Shown here one piece after another: positions 11,696 to 24,813 of a stretch of 64,000 nucleotides of DNA. Location of the stretch: positions 5,396,501 to 5,460,500 of the forward strand of contig NC_134960.1 in assembly GCF_965638725.1 (NCBI RefSeq), written 5' to 3'. The notes below the pieces were generated by a model. That model ran no database searches. It was not told the origin of the DNA and saw only the letters and a list, made by a program, of their open reading frames with translations. The position numbers and the translations under genes are program-made. Origin of the DNA: Aptenodytes patagonicus (taxonomy: Eukaryota > Chordata > Aves > Sphenisciformes > Spheniscidae). Positions within the stretch are counted from its first letter, which is position 1, and each line of letters starts with the position of its first letter.

Positions 11696-12817
11696 ATGGA
11701 TAAAGCCATTCAGCATCCCAGTGAGATTCTGTCTAATCAAACCATCTCAAACATTAGCTATTCTCAGTTTTTAAACTTTGACACATGCCAACCTTCCTTC
11801 CTTGCAGAATTCTTGCTTATTACAGCCTACACATTAGTTACAATAGTGGGCATTTTTGGAAATCTTTGCCTGATTATTATAATAAAGAGACGGAAAGAAG
11901 CTCAAAATGTTACCAACATTTTGATTGCCAACCTCTCTTTATCAGATGTCTTGATCTGTATCATGTGTATTCCTGTCACAGTTGCATATACCTTAATGGA
12001 CTACTGGATATTTGGGGAAGCTATGTGTAAAATCAGTTCTTTCATACAAAGTGTATCTGTCACAGTCTCCATTTTCTCACTTGTACTCATTGCTATCGAG
12101 AGATACCAGTTAATTGTAAACCCACGTGGCTGGAAGCCTAGTATTTCACATGCTTACTGGGGAATTCTTTTCATCTGGGGGCTTTCCCTCATAATAGCCA
12201 TTCCTTTTTTAATATTTCACCAATTAACTGATGAACCCTTCAAACATCTATCTTTCCATAGTGATTTCTACAAGAACAAGGTTGCTTGCATCGAAGCATG
12301 GCCATCTGTTACGGAACGACTGATTTTTACCACTAGTCTGCTGGTTTTCCAGTACTGCTTCCCACTGGGGTTTATTTTTATCTGCTATCTCAGGATATTT
12401 GTGTGTCTTCGAAGGAGACATGGTAAAATAGACAGGATGAGAGAGAATGAGAGCAGACTGAGTGAAAACAAAAGGATTAATATTATGTTGATATCAATTG
12501 TTGTGACTTTTGCAGCTTGCTGGTTGCCTCTCAATATATTCAATGTTGTTTTTGACTGGAACTATGAGGCACTAATGAGCTGTAATCATAATCTAGCATT
12601 TACAATATGCCACCTTGTGGCCATGATCTCAACATGTATCAATCCCATCTTTTACGGATTTCTCAACAAGAACTTTCAGAAGGATTTGATAGTATTAGTT
12701 CACCACTGCAGATGCTCAGCATCACAAGAGGAATATGAAAATATTGCCCTTTCAAATCTGCAAACTCACCCATCCAAGGGATCTCTGAAATTAAATAATA
12801 CCCCTGTGGATATCTAA
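11696..12817 (+). CDS. NPY6R: Neuropeptide Y receptor type 6, intact
   Basis: This is a single-exon class A GPCR of 373 residues, the usual length for Y6. It is a plasma-membrane receptor for NPY, PYY and pancreatic polypeptide-type peptides; family members couple to Gi/o. Two N-glycosylation sites (NQT 14-16, NIS 19-21) precede TM1 (about 38-63). TM2 has the LANLSLSD motif with Asp84. Cys111 and Cys198 should form the extracellular disulfide. TM3 ends in ERY (135-137), TM6 holds CWLP (275-278) and TM7 holds NPIFY (316-320). A cysteine pair at 338/340 could be palmitoylated. The stretch IERYQLIVNPRGWKPS and the C-terminal EEYENIALSNL match Y6 better than Y1, Y4 or Y5. The frame has no breaks, unlike the human gene, which is a pseudogene. 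The start codon is the first in frame after the upstream acceptor. Confidence 0.95.
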   Translation: MDKAIQHPSEILSNQTISNISYSQFLNFDTCQPSFLAEFLLITAYTLVTIVGIFGNLCLIIIIKRRKEAQNVTNILIANLSLSDVLICIMCIPVTVAYTLMDYWIFGEAMCKISSFIQSVSVTVSIFSLVLIAIERYQLIVNPRGWKPSISHAYWGILFIWGLSLIIAIPFLIFHQLTDEPFKHLSFHSDFYKNKVACIEAWPSVTERLIFTTSLLVFQYCFPLGFIFICYLRIFVCLRRRHGKIDRMRENESRLSENKRINIMLISIVVTFAACWLPLNIFNVVFDWNYEALMSCNHNLAFTICHLVAMISTCINPIFYGFLNKNFQKDLIVLVHHCRCSASQEEYENIALSNLQTHPSKGSLKLNNTPVDI

Positions 12818-12989
12818 AATAATCCAACAGCAGTTTCCAAAATTTTGTATTTTGTTGTAGATGACCTCTTTCTGTAGGTCTTGATCATGTTACCGTTGAG
12901 AGGAAGTCTTTGCCATTTAGTTCAGCAAAAACAGGATTATGCTCCCATAGGCATACTCTTAACAGGTACTTTATGATGGTATTAATGCT

Positions 12990-12995
12990 AATAAA
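12990..12995 (+). promoter_or_regulatory. NPY6R: Poly(A) signal AATAAA, NPY6R proximal
   Basis: This canonical hexamer lies 173 bases after the NPY6R stop codon, in AT-rich 3' UTR sequence. It would give a short 3' UTR. Confidence 0.5.
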
Positions 12996-13104
12996 CCACT
13001 TCCAAGAGTCCTAAAGATCAATAATAATGAATTATAAACAGTATTAACATCTTTCTTTTTTAATCCACAATTTCCAAGTCACTGGCATACTACACCTTAG
13101 CACC

Positions 13105-13110
13105 AATAAA
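13105..13110 (+). promoter_or_regulatory. NPY6R: Poly(A) signal AATAAA, NPY6R distal
   Basis: This second canonical hexamer lies 288 bases after the stop codon. Either or both signals may be used; cleavage would follow within about 30 bases. Confidence 0.45.
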
Positions 13111-13130
13111 AATATTTCCATTTCAGCCAC

Positions 13131-15921
13131 TGATGTGGTTGTCCTTCCTAAACACCTGGCTTCACCCAAGTAAACCATGAATACTGTGGCATTCCTAACT
13201 TCATCAGCTTCTCACAGACTGTTTTCTGGCCTTTTAATTTTCCAACCCTACATTGTTCCCACCTCTGGTTAATCTGCACAACAGTTTATAGGCCGTTCAT
13301 GCTGTAAGGAAGGCCCCTTAAGTTATCCTAAGCCTCCACCATCTTTCTTTCAGCCCCAGCAAGCAGTTTGCTTCAGTTTAGTACCAGTTCAGCCTAGAAA
13401 TTGTATTTTAACAAGGGAAAAGGCTAGAGTTGGATTTTTTTTTTTTTTAAATGAGCACTAATACAGGCCCCATTTGATGTACTGCAATTTCCACTCAGAT
13501 TGATGCTGTTCAAGATGGAATATATATTTAGCATTTCTCCTAAAAGCATTGTATTCTACTCCAAACCACCAGTATAGATCATTGCTTTCTCTGTTACCAC
13601 CATCACCGGTCCTTAAAACAGACCTTTTAGAATCTCCATTATCAAACAAACACACTATGAATTCAAAGTAAATTTTGTTTTAGCTACTTATCCAGATTAT
13701 AGCTTTCTCTTTGAGTAGAAAATTACTTTTGTGTTTTAATTTCAGATATATCTTTCTCCACATTTCTGCACTAGCAAGAGGCCACACTTGAGGCAGACGC
13801 GGTAATTTCTGTTGGACTATGTTTGGAAATAGTTTCTTCTGTAATGCAGTGCATAGAAGCCCAAAGGCGTATTACTGAACACAGCTTCCCTCAAACTAAA
13901 ACACATTAAAAAGCACTATCCAGTTTGGTCATAAAAAAATAACCAAAGACATTCTTCATCCATGCTACGATGCCAACATAAATAATCAGTTAAAATTGGG
14001 CTGTATAAATACGATACTTAGAACACTTTAGTCTAACAACTCACCACCTTAGAAGTAAACTTGACTTCTTTCGTTCAAGTTAAATATAATTAACTACCTG
14101 TATTGCTAAAGCCCCCCCTTTTTTTTCTAGTTCCAGAAACTAGCCTTGTTTTAACACTTGTACATAAAATTCCTTGTAATTTATTCTCTGACTTTAGCAT
14201 TTAGCGATACCTCACTCAAGCACAAAGAATTAACATTCAGATTACAATTAGCTCCCTGATGATTCAGCTGTGATGAAACTTACCTTAAAGCTATACAATT
14301 CTCTTGGATAGGGACCATCATTTTCTGTAATCATACAGTTCTTAAAGGATTCTGTCAGGTCATAGTTCTCTCGTTCTGTTGCTACAGCATTAGTGCAAAC
14401 TGTCTGCGTTACTCTACTCATCAGAGGAGCTCTGCGAGAAGAGCCTCACAAGCTCTTGCAGATACGCTGGGTGATTAAGTGCTTCCTGATTCACACTGAG
14501 CAAAAAGACTCATTGAAATCTGTTAAGGCCCGATCCCATTGAAGTCATAAGGGCAGCACTAGTCACAAGAGCAAGGATGGCAGAATTAGTGACATGGTAA
14601 TCCAGTATTTGAGTGACAGCTATGGATTAGTTTTGGCATAATTTAGTATTTTTTTTCTAATCAGATCAAATATAATGCATGTAAAGTAGAGTGTGTAAAT
14701 AATCACAACTTAAACACCTGCCTTGTGCATCACAGAAGGAAAAACAGGAGACAGCTAAATACCTACTAAAGGCTAATGATCAGACAGCAGAGACTATCTT
14801 AGTGTTAATTATTTCCATTAACTCCCACCCTCAGTTACTGGCTCCCTTTATTGCTGATACACACCATCTGCTTGTCCAGTGCAACAGGTGATTAACCAAG
14901 TAGAAAGCAGTAACTTATAGTCAACGATACTGCTGACATACCGTGCATAATCAGAGTGGCTGGTATGTGCTTTCGTGAAGGGGAGGTGATGGAGCTGGTC
15001 CTCTGTTCCATCAGTGAGACTCCAGGTTAATAAAGTGATTAATTATCTCCATTTCACTTGCTTAACTGAGAGCAAATCTCATCCAGGAATTTCACTTTTC
15101 TTGGAGATTCCAGTTCCCATATAAAAAGCCATCTAATATTGTCAGAAGATCATTCACTGAACAGAGCATTTTAACCAATTATGGTGGCATACCTGCTAGA
15201 GGCTGGGTTAGCAGCTGGATTTTTCCGAGTTTGGAACAGAAATCTCTATCACCATCTTCCTCTCATTTAAGCACACTGTTTACAGCTTCAGAGCCCATGC
15301 TTAAAGCAATTTACAAGCACATGACATTCACAATATACTCTCATTTATTAATATTAGACACAATAGTTCAGATTACTCTCAGTTCTCGTGATGGCAAACG
15401 TCTCAGGCAGTATTTAGTGTTGGGATCAGGCCCAGCTGAGATTCCCATGTATGAACTTGGCCTAAGTGGCTCCCATACCAGTATTCCCATCCCATAGGCA
15501 TGCCCAAGTGTGCTTCGTTTTACAGCAGAGATGTTTTTAGTATCAGGCCCCAAGTGGTTTAAATACAGCCACGAAATGAACACTAGTCTAAATTATGTGG
15601 TCAGTGGGCCAGCAGAAACTCTTGTGACCTTATGAGAAGGCCAGGGATGCTGATGGATGGTCTCCCTTTACTGTCTCTCCCTACAAGTGCTTGGGCAGTA
15701 CGTTTCTGGGCCATTAAACAGCTGGGGGGAAAAAAAAAAAGGTTGCTATTGCTTTTTGTAACACCAATTGTCTACTCCTGACATCCTTATCAGAGTTAAG
15801 CAAACAATTTTTCCAGTCTGAATCTTGGCATAAGAGGGTTCTTCGTTACCAGGTGGAAGCTCTCTGAGCAGTGAGACTGCTTCAGAATCGAATGTGAATA
15901 ATAACACTTGTGCCTTGATTT
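13131..15921. other. Intergenic, nothing recognised
   Basis: This is AT-rich sequence downstream of NPY6R. Short open frames at 13.5 and 15.2-15.6 kb lack splice sites and recognisable protein. No repeat family was identified by eye. Confidence 0.4.
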
Positions 15922-16288
15922 AGAATCATAGAATCATAGAACAGTTTGGGTCGGAAGGGACCTCTAAAGGTCATCTAGTCCAACCCCCCTGCCATGGGCA
16001 GGGACATCTTCAACTAGAGCAGGTTGCTCAGAGCCCCGTCCAACCTGACCTGGAATGTTGCCAGGGATGGGGCATCCACCACCTCTCGGGGCAACCTGGG
16101 CCAGTGCTTCATCACCCTCAGCGTAAAAAACTTCTTCCTTATATCTAGTCTAAGTCTACCTCCTTTAGTTTAAAGCCATTCCCCCTTGTCCTGTCACAAC
16201 AGGCCCTGCTTAAAAGTTTGCCTCCATCTTTTTTATCAGCCCCCTTTAAGTACTGATAGGCTGCAATGAGGTCTCCCCGGAGGCTTGT
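15922..16288 (-). mobile_element. CR1 LINE 3' fragment
   Basis: The left edge carries the CR1 3' end in reverse orientation (AGAATCATAGAATCATAGAA), followed by the conserved segment containing GGACCTCTAAAGGTCATCTA and later GCAATGAGGTCTCCCCGGAG. The copy is 5'-truncated at about 16288, where the similarity stops. Several departures from the usual CR1 wording and no long open frame show it is an older copy than the one at 24.8 kb. Confidence 0.92.
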
Positions 16289-19200
16289 AATTTCTTCTTG
16301 TCATTTCTTCCTTACACTTTCATTTGACTCAAGTGCTGATGCTCCATTTCTGTTCTGAGCATCCAGTTACCAAGTATCTCTTTTCTTAATGCTGCACTTT
16401 CAAAAATCATTGCTAACCAAACAGAGTATCATCACTGTCTTGAAGACATCGCCCTTCACGCTGCATGTTCTCTTATTGCATCCACTGGCTTTATATGCAG
16501 TCTGATATCTAATTTCCAGACAAGTCAATAGGAGCGAATTGACTTTGATAGGAATAGGAACAAAGAGAAGTTACTTATTTTTAATACATAAGCATTACGG
16601 ACTCCAATGTGGTGTGTGATGGTGATGTATATAACTGTGCAATATGCAATATTTAAAGATTGCTCAAGTCATAACATTAAACTGACAAATGTTGCCCTGT
16701 GTTAGATAATGCTGGCAAATTCATTTTCCCTTATTTTATTGGTATAGCAAGTAGACAAAACTATAACAGCCTTGCTCACCAGACTGTTGTTACTTGATGC
16801 AACCAGATGGAGGGCTGTGAGCTTCCTCGGGGGAGCAGAAACACGGAATTGATTACAGAAAGCTAGAGGGGGAACCTGAACTCCAGGATGCTACCCAAAT
16901 GTACAAACAAAGTCTTAGCAGTGATGTTTTTTTAAAAAACCTGCATCAGAGCTTTGTTCAAGTGGTTCTGTCATGTAGACCAGACCAATAAATTTATAAA
17001 CATCCTTGTAAATGAATATATCCTTACATGCATTTGTATTTTATGGTTGATTGGTTTAACTGTAAGTACATATAACTAGAGTTAGATACTTGGAAAATGG
17101 CATTCATTGTGAAAACGATTCCGTTGAACAGAGAGCTCAATGGATTACTGACTGTAATTATGTACGTGGACAAAAGCACTGCCATTGCTGTGTGTTATTT
17201 AAATACTTTGATTCCTGCCGTCTGTTGACAAATAAATATTACCCTGTATGAAACTGCTCCGTTGCCCAGCTGGTAAATTTTACTGCCTATAATCTTGATA
17301 AGACAGTTCTTATACAAACAGTTCTGGAAACTGGTTTAGCATTTCACATGTTCACTTATTAGATAAACAGAGATCAGTGAAAAATTAGATATTTGCTGTT
17401 TCCAGAAGAGAGAAGGACCTAAAAACAGGTAGAGAATCTTCTCAGGGCTCATGGTGCTGACATACTTTTTGGTGGAGAAGGACAGAATCATAAAACAGGG
17501 AGGTTTCAAGTGAATTTATGCCTCAAGGGCAGAGCAACTTTTTACTATGGTACTTTATGATTTGTACTCAGATACAATCAATGTGTTTGGAATACTGTTT
17601 TCTTAGACATTTTGCAGATACATTGAATAATCTGTGCAATTTGTCAGAGCAGAAGTTTCCCTTCAGCAGCTCAGGAAATTTTATCTGCAGCACAAATACT
17701 GAAAGAGCTCTTCTGAGTGCTGCATTGCAGCCCAGTTGGTACATATTCATTTCCAAAGTGCATCTACTACTGTGTTTTAATTCATCAATATCTAGGTAGG
17801 AGAAAGATACTTTTGATTTTTCTTGCTTAAGCCAAGATATTCATACCACATTTGCCTGCATTATCAATATTTTATCACATATGATAAAAAACTGGGATTT
17901 AACAATGACACATATTACCGGGACAAATTCCGGCCTTGAAGATGAGCTGCTTTTATTATACCCAACCTGGATCCGCTACAAGTGGCAAATGACACCCAGG
18001 TTCTATTTCTTGCATTATATTTTTTAAAGTTACGTCACAGCTGCATCAATTGCAAGGCAAGAATATTTCACCCTGACATAACCGTAAATTAACATTGCAC
18101 TAAACTGTACTGCAACAGGTAAAATTCTAAAAAACACTAGAGCTGACTTTCAGGGAGATAAATTTTGCATCTAAGAAGTGTCTGAATCTTACCCAGATTC
18201 TAGAAAGAAATAGAAATGATGGCAAGGCAGGTAACTACATACTTATAGAAATGTGGCCATATAAGGTAATTACAATATGTTATTTTATGCCATCGTTCTT
18301 ATTTAGCAAGCTCTGCTCCATGCCTGGTGAAGCACATCTTGATTTTAGCCTGCTTTCCTATAGAAACAAAGTTTATACCATTATGCTTCTGTCCCTTTGA
18401 CCCTGATAACATTTGAGCCATTGGGCAATCTCAACCAAATTTGAAAGAATAAATGTCTCACAGGTTATTACACTCCTGCCTTTGGAAGAACGGTGGCTGG
18501 CTAGAAGACAGAAATGCAGGTTGCCACCCCCACGGAAAGGTTACACATGCAGCAGTGTGTGCTCGGTTCTGCGCTACCGGATCGGAAGGTGCACAGCTTC
18601 AGACCAGCAAGAGCACGTGCTGTCCGTTGCCCAGGAAGGGTGTCAGAGTTTCAGAGAGACGACACAGAAGTTTTGCCCCAGCATTTGGGATCCTTTGAAG
18701 TTAAAAAAAACCAAAAACACAAAACCAAAAAGAACCCGTGCACAATTTGCCACACTATGTCCCCATTACACTGTTGTAAACGCATCAAAACCTTGGCATT
18801 CATGTGGGCATGAACGGCATTTTAAAACATTTATGACACTTTTTCCAGGTTGAAATGGCCTATGGGGCAGAGTAAAAACAAAGTAAAAAGAAGACGACAA
18901 AACATCACCACTGACAGAGAGGTCTTTTAACCAAAACATTATCTTGGGACTCACAAACTATCATGGTCTAACTATGGCAAGTCCTCCAAGACCTCCACCT
19001 CCTCTCCCAACTTCCTCCTCCTGTTCCCCATGCACAGACTGTGTGGGGCAGGGGCTGTTTTACAAGACGCACAGAGTGGCCAACACAATATAGCCATCTT
19101 CTTACTTGCAGTTCTGGCTGTTATTTAATGGAAATAAAATAAGATTTGGCTTTCAGGAGAAAAATCATTCTTCACATTCACAGACTCACCTTTTTTTCTT

Positions 19201-22200
19201 TTTTTTATCTCAACTCTCCACTTTCCCCAGGCCCATCACCCCAGATGGGTGATAAACCAAGCTATTAGGTATATATGAAGTCTGCTTCATCATATAGATA
19301 TTTGTTTTTCTTCTTCATTGTTTTGAATAGTGCTCTGAGAGGAGAGCAAATCTATAGCAAAGCTTTGAGTAACCTCACAACAAAGGGTCAGATGGACTGC
19401 AGATATACTTAGTGGAACCTCATAGACTCCACAAATATAAAACAAAACTGTTCTTTCAATTCTATGCTAATAAGACACTTAAAAACGTTCCACAATAGCA
19501 ACCTTAGAATTATCTTGTCTGGTATCACTCATTTTTAAACAAGGTTCCTCTGGCATATAGCTTGGTTTCCATGCAAATGTACTGACGTCTTTTATTTCAT
19601 TTCACAGGCTTCTCTATTAGTCACAGGCTATTTACATAATGTGATGGAATTGGCACCTGTGTGGAGCTATTCTCTGTGCAGAATTCATTTCACCCTCATA
19701 CCCAGTGAGGAAAACTTGTTAATTCATGTGGATGATAGGGCTAGAACAGCTACATGAATTAGTTCTTCCAAGCAAGAATGGCTACTAGAGTCAGAAGAAG
19801 CTCTCAAAGTTTGGGGTCCCTCTAAAGACAATCATTTATACCCCCTTGCCAGCTCCATTTTTAGGTTGGAGACTTCTGCAGTGCTTATTTCCATGAAGCC
19901 AGAACTGCAGTGTCAGGGGGGGCTCGGAGAGGCACGGATTTCCCAGGCACGCACTGCTGTAGTGACGGCTGCACAGCCTCCACCGCCACAAACTCCCAGG
20001 CCACGGTTACATTTCCCTAGCACATTCAAATCTCTCTCTCGTCCTCAATACGGGCCAACAGATTTGTCTATTAACAAGCAACAAAATGACTATTTTTGAG
20101 ACTAAAATAATTTGGATGGTATAGTTGTGTCAGATGATTCCATGCTTTAATTTCTACCTGGAAGCCATCTCAGGATTTGCCATCATTACCACTACTAAAA
20201 TCCGCCCCATGACTGTAGTCTGATCATACTCCCACATTTCCTCAAGGAGTTGGCCAATGGAAGACATTTAATCCACATTAGATTGTTGGGTTTGGGGAGG
20301 GGGTGGTGGTGGTGTTTGTGTTTTGTTTGTTTTTCAAATAAATGCAACCACTGTTTTCTTACACGAGAAGTAAATCTAGGCAAGAATAAAATTCAACAAG
20401 TTTTGTGTGGATCAAAACAAGAAAGAAGATCCCAGAACAGTCCTCGTACTCTCTTTTGTCTCTCCAGAGCCAACTGTCCCATTCTCCTGGAATTTTCCTG
20501 AACAAAATTATCTAGCTGCCATCCCCTCCCCTTTAAGTTTAAGTAACTCTGCAAGAACTTAACAGCAACTGTTGCCTTGCAGTCCTTACCCATTCCCATC
20601 GCCTCTTGGACGGATTCCGCTGCTAAAGGAGCTCTCTTCGGCTGCAGAAATGAATGCCAAACAGCCTGGATTTTGGGGAAGGGGCTTGGCTCTGAAGTGG
20701 CAGGGAAGGAGCTGAGCTTCACGGAGTAGAACAGAGCCAAGCTGAACACTCACAGGAGCTCAGACCCTGGAAGAGACTCAGGAAGATTCTGCGAGAAAAT
20801 GGAGATACAGTTTACAAGCCTCAGAGTAGATTGTAACAGCATTAAAATACGCATATGCCTTTAGCTCAGTACACTGTGGCAACTATCTGGGCTTTCAGAG
20901 AAAAAATTCTATTTGAGCATCATATCTTCATAGGACGTTTTTGTAAAGATAAAAAGGCACGGGAACCATTTCATATCTAACTTGCACAGGAATGAAATCC
21001 ACATACACGCTGCAGCCGTGCCTGGAGAGGTAAGAAATACGGGCTCGCCTTGCAGGAACGCAAGGCCATCAGGTGCTGAAGGTGTTAGCAAGGGACCCCA
21101 AGCCTCCTCGTGTAAGACTTAAGTCTTACAGCAAAGAGCACGGAAGAGCCCACGACCGTGGGCTGCTCTGAGAATACAGCCAACCTGTGGCTTTGCCGCA
21201 GGATGGGCACTTCGCATCCTCACCGGGTGGTTGTAAGTTTATTCTCTTTTGAGGAAGTCCAAAGTAAAGGTCAGAGGGACCTCACTGCACCCACAGGATA
21301 AACCTTTGGGAGAATAATCAGTCAGTAAATAGTCTCTCTTAAGGTATCCAGGCCTAATATTCCACTGTTTGTAAAGAATAGCTTTATCAGTCAACCTAGC
21401 AAGGCTGTCAGCATGGCATGATATCCTATCCAGCACACGTTTACATTTTTGCATTTCAGATGGCTTTAAGTGTCTTATTGCTTCCAGCTTTTTATTCACA
21501 GACCTTCCTGACCGTGCGCGCAGGTCAGGTTCTCACTTACACCACACGCACCGTGCGCTCCTGTGCTGGTTAGAAACCAGACTTAAACCTCTCCTCCCTG
21601 GGACTGTATCATTCATTTCAACCAACGCCAAATATCTGTCTAAAACACAGCCTACGCTTTCTCCTGGAATTGGCTCTCAATAGGGCGATTCCCGCAGGCG
21701 CCGTCTGTCTCCGGCTCTTTGTCGGAGGGAAGCGCCGGGTCGCGGCGCTCCGGCCGGAGCAGGGAGGAACTGTGGAAAATGTCACACTCCAGCGGTTTTG
21801 AATGCCACTGCCCGGGTCAGCGACCGTAAACGTGATCCCAAGAGCGCATTCTCCAGGAGCATCCACAGCCTTTGAGCACTGCAGAACCTCCTGCCAACCA
21901 GTGTAAGATCCCACACTTTTTGGGCAGAAAACCCAAAACCCAGGGCATGTGAGGGTATAACCATATTCTGAAGTGCTCCTTATTAACTAAAACCAGCTAA
22001 AAGTTTTGCCTGTGTTTAGGCATGCATACAAAACCATGGACATACTGCATTTAATCGTCAGTTGAAGTAACTGAAGTCCTGTGACTGACTGGGAATGCAA
22101 GATTGCGGGCTTCTAATTAAAGATGAAGTTGAGACTCCTTTAAAAATTGGCTACAGAATTAGTATTGAGTCCAAAAGCAAAATCTGAGTTGACTGAAAGG

Positions 22201-22261
22201 TCATCGAACACGGGGAGAAAATTACTGCTTGACGTTCCAGGGAACCCACACTCTGACACTA
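16289..22261. other. Intergenic, nothing recognised
   Basis: I see no exon or known repeat here. A 146-codon open frame at 18413-18853 and overlapping frames in the same place read as low-complexity, unrelated protein and have no splice or family support. A modest GC-richer patch lies at 21.5-21.8 kb without other promoter signs. Confidence 0.4.
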
Positions 22262-22264
22262 CAT

Positions 22265-22392
22265 TAAAAAAAGAAAAAAAAAAAAAGAAAAAAAAAGGAA
22301 AAAAAAAAGAAAAAAAGAAAAAAGAAAAAAGAAAAAGAAAAAAGGAAAAAAGAAAAAAGAAAAAAAGAAAAAAAAAGAAAAGAAGGAAAAAA
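22265..22392 (+). repeat. Long purine tract, (A3-9 G)n
   Basis: This is about 128 bases made only of A and G, with A runs of 3 to 12 broken by single or double G. It gives artificial Lys/Arg-rich or Phe-rich open frames on the two strands. It is not at the end of any LINE that I can see, so it is best taken as a simple repeat grown by slippage. Confidence 0.95.
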
Positions 22393-23027
22393 GTGCACTG
22401 GAAGCCTTTGATGAATGATAACAAAAAGTTTCTTTCTTTCGCATCCCCATCATGCAAACAGACCAGGCACAGAGATCCTGAGGGCATTATGTGAGAAAAC
22501 CCCAACAATCACATGAGCCTGAGCATCCTGTTAAGCCTGCAGTCCTTATTCATTGACATACAGGACAAATCACATATTTCAAGGGAAAGTATCTTTTTTT
22601 TGTTCATTAGTATCATTTACTTTGCTGACTAATCAATTTTCAGAGTTGATCAGGTTTTGCTTACGCAGCTTTGAGTCCTTGCCTTTTTCCAAAAGGAAAA
22701 TATTCTGTGTACAAAGATTCTAGGAGTACTCAAGTTGTGTTAAAAGGCTGCGTGGGGTTAGTGTTAAGAGAAATATTTTCAGTATGTTTTTTGCATGGAG
22801 AAGATCTGCAGCAGCTGTACAAAAAGCATTTGAGAACAGCAACAGCAAGTTATGAACAAAAACAGATTATGAACAAAGAAAAATTATGAACAGTCAAATT
22901 AATATAATCAAGAGTTACAGCACATCTGCTGCTAAGAAATAATAGCTGCTTCTTGTATTCTTGGAAAAGCTCAAAAAAAAAATCAACTGCTAGTTCAATA
23001 ATTAAGAAGGCTTTAAAAACATACCGA

Positions 23028-23093
23028 ATGACAGAATCGCTGAGGATGGGAAGGGACCTCTTGAGATCGTCTAGTCTAACCCCCCGTGCTCAG
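23028..23093 (-). mobile_element. CR1 LINE, short 3' terminal fragment
   Basis: This is about 65 bases matching the CR1 3' end in reverse orientation: AATGACAGAATCGCTGAGGA, then GGGACCTCTTGAGATCGTCT and AGTCTAACCCCC. It is strongly 5'-truncated and diverged. Confidence 0.85.
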
Positions 23094-24813
23094 TAAGATA
23101 TAATGCTTTTTCTGAAAAATAATCATAAATTTACCTAATTAAAACTTCAACAGAAAACTGCTCCTGGGAGAGCTGGCCATGGAGGAGCCGTGAGTGGGTG
23201 CGTGGCCAGCAGTGCCTGCGTTTCTGCCCTGGCACATCGCTTAACCACCGCTGATCTCCATGGGAAGCTTGGTGCTTGCTCCGGTTCAGTATATCCCCAC
23301 CCTGGAGGATTATTTTTTTTTTCCCTCTGTCCCAGTTCATGTTGCTGGCAAACCGGGAGCTGAATTTTCTGAGAAAAAAAAATCAAAATCCCCCGGTGGA
23401 GGCCACTCTGGCCACCAGAGCGAAGGCGGCTGTCGGGGAGGCAACGGTGAGCAGACGTGATGTGGAGCCACTGATGAAGCAGGCAGGAGCCTGGTACGTC
23501 TGGGCAGATGTGCAAGGCAAAAAGTAATTATTTTTTTTTCTTTTTTTCACCCAACAGACCCAACCAGGGCTGAAATCAATAGAAATAAGTTTCCTGCCCA
23601 CTTCATCTGCGGAATCATGAGGGGTTTGGAAGCTAATGTTTCAGTACATGGTACAGATATAGAAAAAGAGACCAGCAGAACTGCCTTAGATGACCAGAAT
23701 CCAGAGATCCTGCAAATTACTGCCATCTACATTTTATATTAAATATATCAAATTTGCTTGTCAAATTTGATCCTCAGGAATACGTGTCAACCTTTTATAC
23801 TGACTTTATTTGTTTTACCTTTAAAGCAATCAAACTGGTCCCCGAGGCAGGTATTACTCGCATGCCACCTTTAGCACAATCAGATTAGCGCCGTGTTTAC
23901 TCTAAAAGCTGAAGCCTTGGTGCGGTGGCAAACCGAACGCTCAGCATTGAAATGAGATTGCCTGAACAGAGCACGCAGCCCGGCCCCCATTTCCAGCCCC
24001 ATCTTGGAGAGGACCGTGCTCACCATACGGTGCTCCTGCTACGCCTGTGCTATTTCTAGCTTCAAACGCTGGAATTGGAGTGGACAGATTTAAAAATAAG
24101 GCTTTGATCCTGCCAAGATGTCTGCTGACCACACCATAGACCTGTTTTGCTGGTATTTGAACCAGCATTGTGCCATTCACCCTTCACATGATCCCTGTTA
24201 GTCCCTTCATAATACAGGTTCACACACTTTGCTCTTCCTTACCGATTCCTTAGACCTACTTTTACCCGCATTGCTTTCTCTCCTGCTTTTCTCGCAAACC
24301 CATGCGCCTGGACTTGAATGTGCTTTGACTCTGACATTACTTATCCATCTGGAAAGAAAGCAAACCTATACTATAGGCAATTAAATGAGTCTTTCGCTTC
24401 TTGAAAGCCTCATTCCACCATTTACTTGACATCCACCATCAGCGCAAGGTGCCACTTCTGCAGCACAAACAGACCTCCCGAGGACTGGCCGGTCCCGCAC
24501 CCACCACCCCGTGCCCAGCCCTCTGGGCACGGCTGCCAGTCAAAGTCTGGTGGAAAACCAGGTACTGATGACTCTTTCACATTCAAAGTTGCCCACATCC
24601 CAGTGTCAGCTTTAGCTAACACTAAAAATAAAATAACAGTTTACCTAAAAACATTAATTTCTACATAAATTGCAGATTTCTAGTTAATAGACCTCTAAGG
24701 ATTTTTTGGTAGGCCAAACACTCCTTTCAAAGCAAATGATTAGGGCTGATATAAAACCCAACCTTTTTACTCTACTCTTCCGCATTTAGATTAATCCACT
24801 AACTAGTTTTAAC
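23094..24813. other. Intergenic, nothing recognised
   Basis: This is mixed-composition sequence between two CR1 copies. Open frames at 23.15-23.6 kb on both strands overlap each other and resemble no known family. Confidence 0.4.

Noticed and set aside
18413-18853. 146-codon plus-strand open frame
   Set aside because: Two other plus-strand frames in the same place are also open and none resembles a protein family.
22147-22494. Lys/Arg-rich plus-strand and Phe-rich minus-strand frames
   Set aside because: Artefacts of the pure A/G tract.
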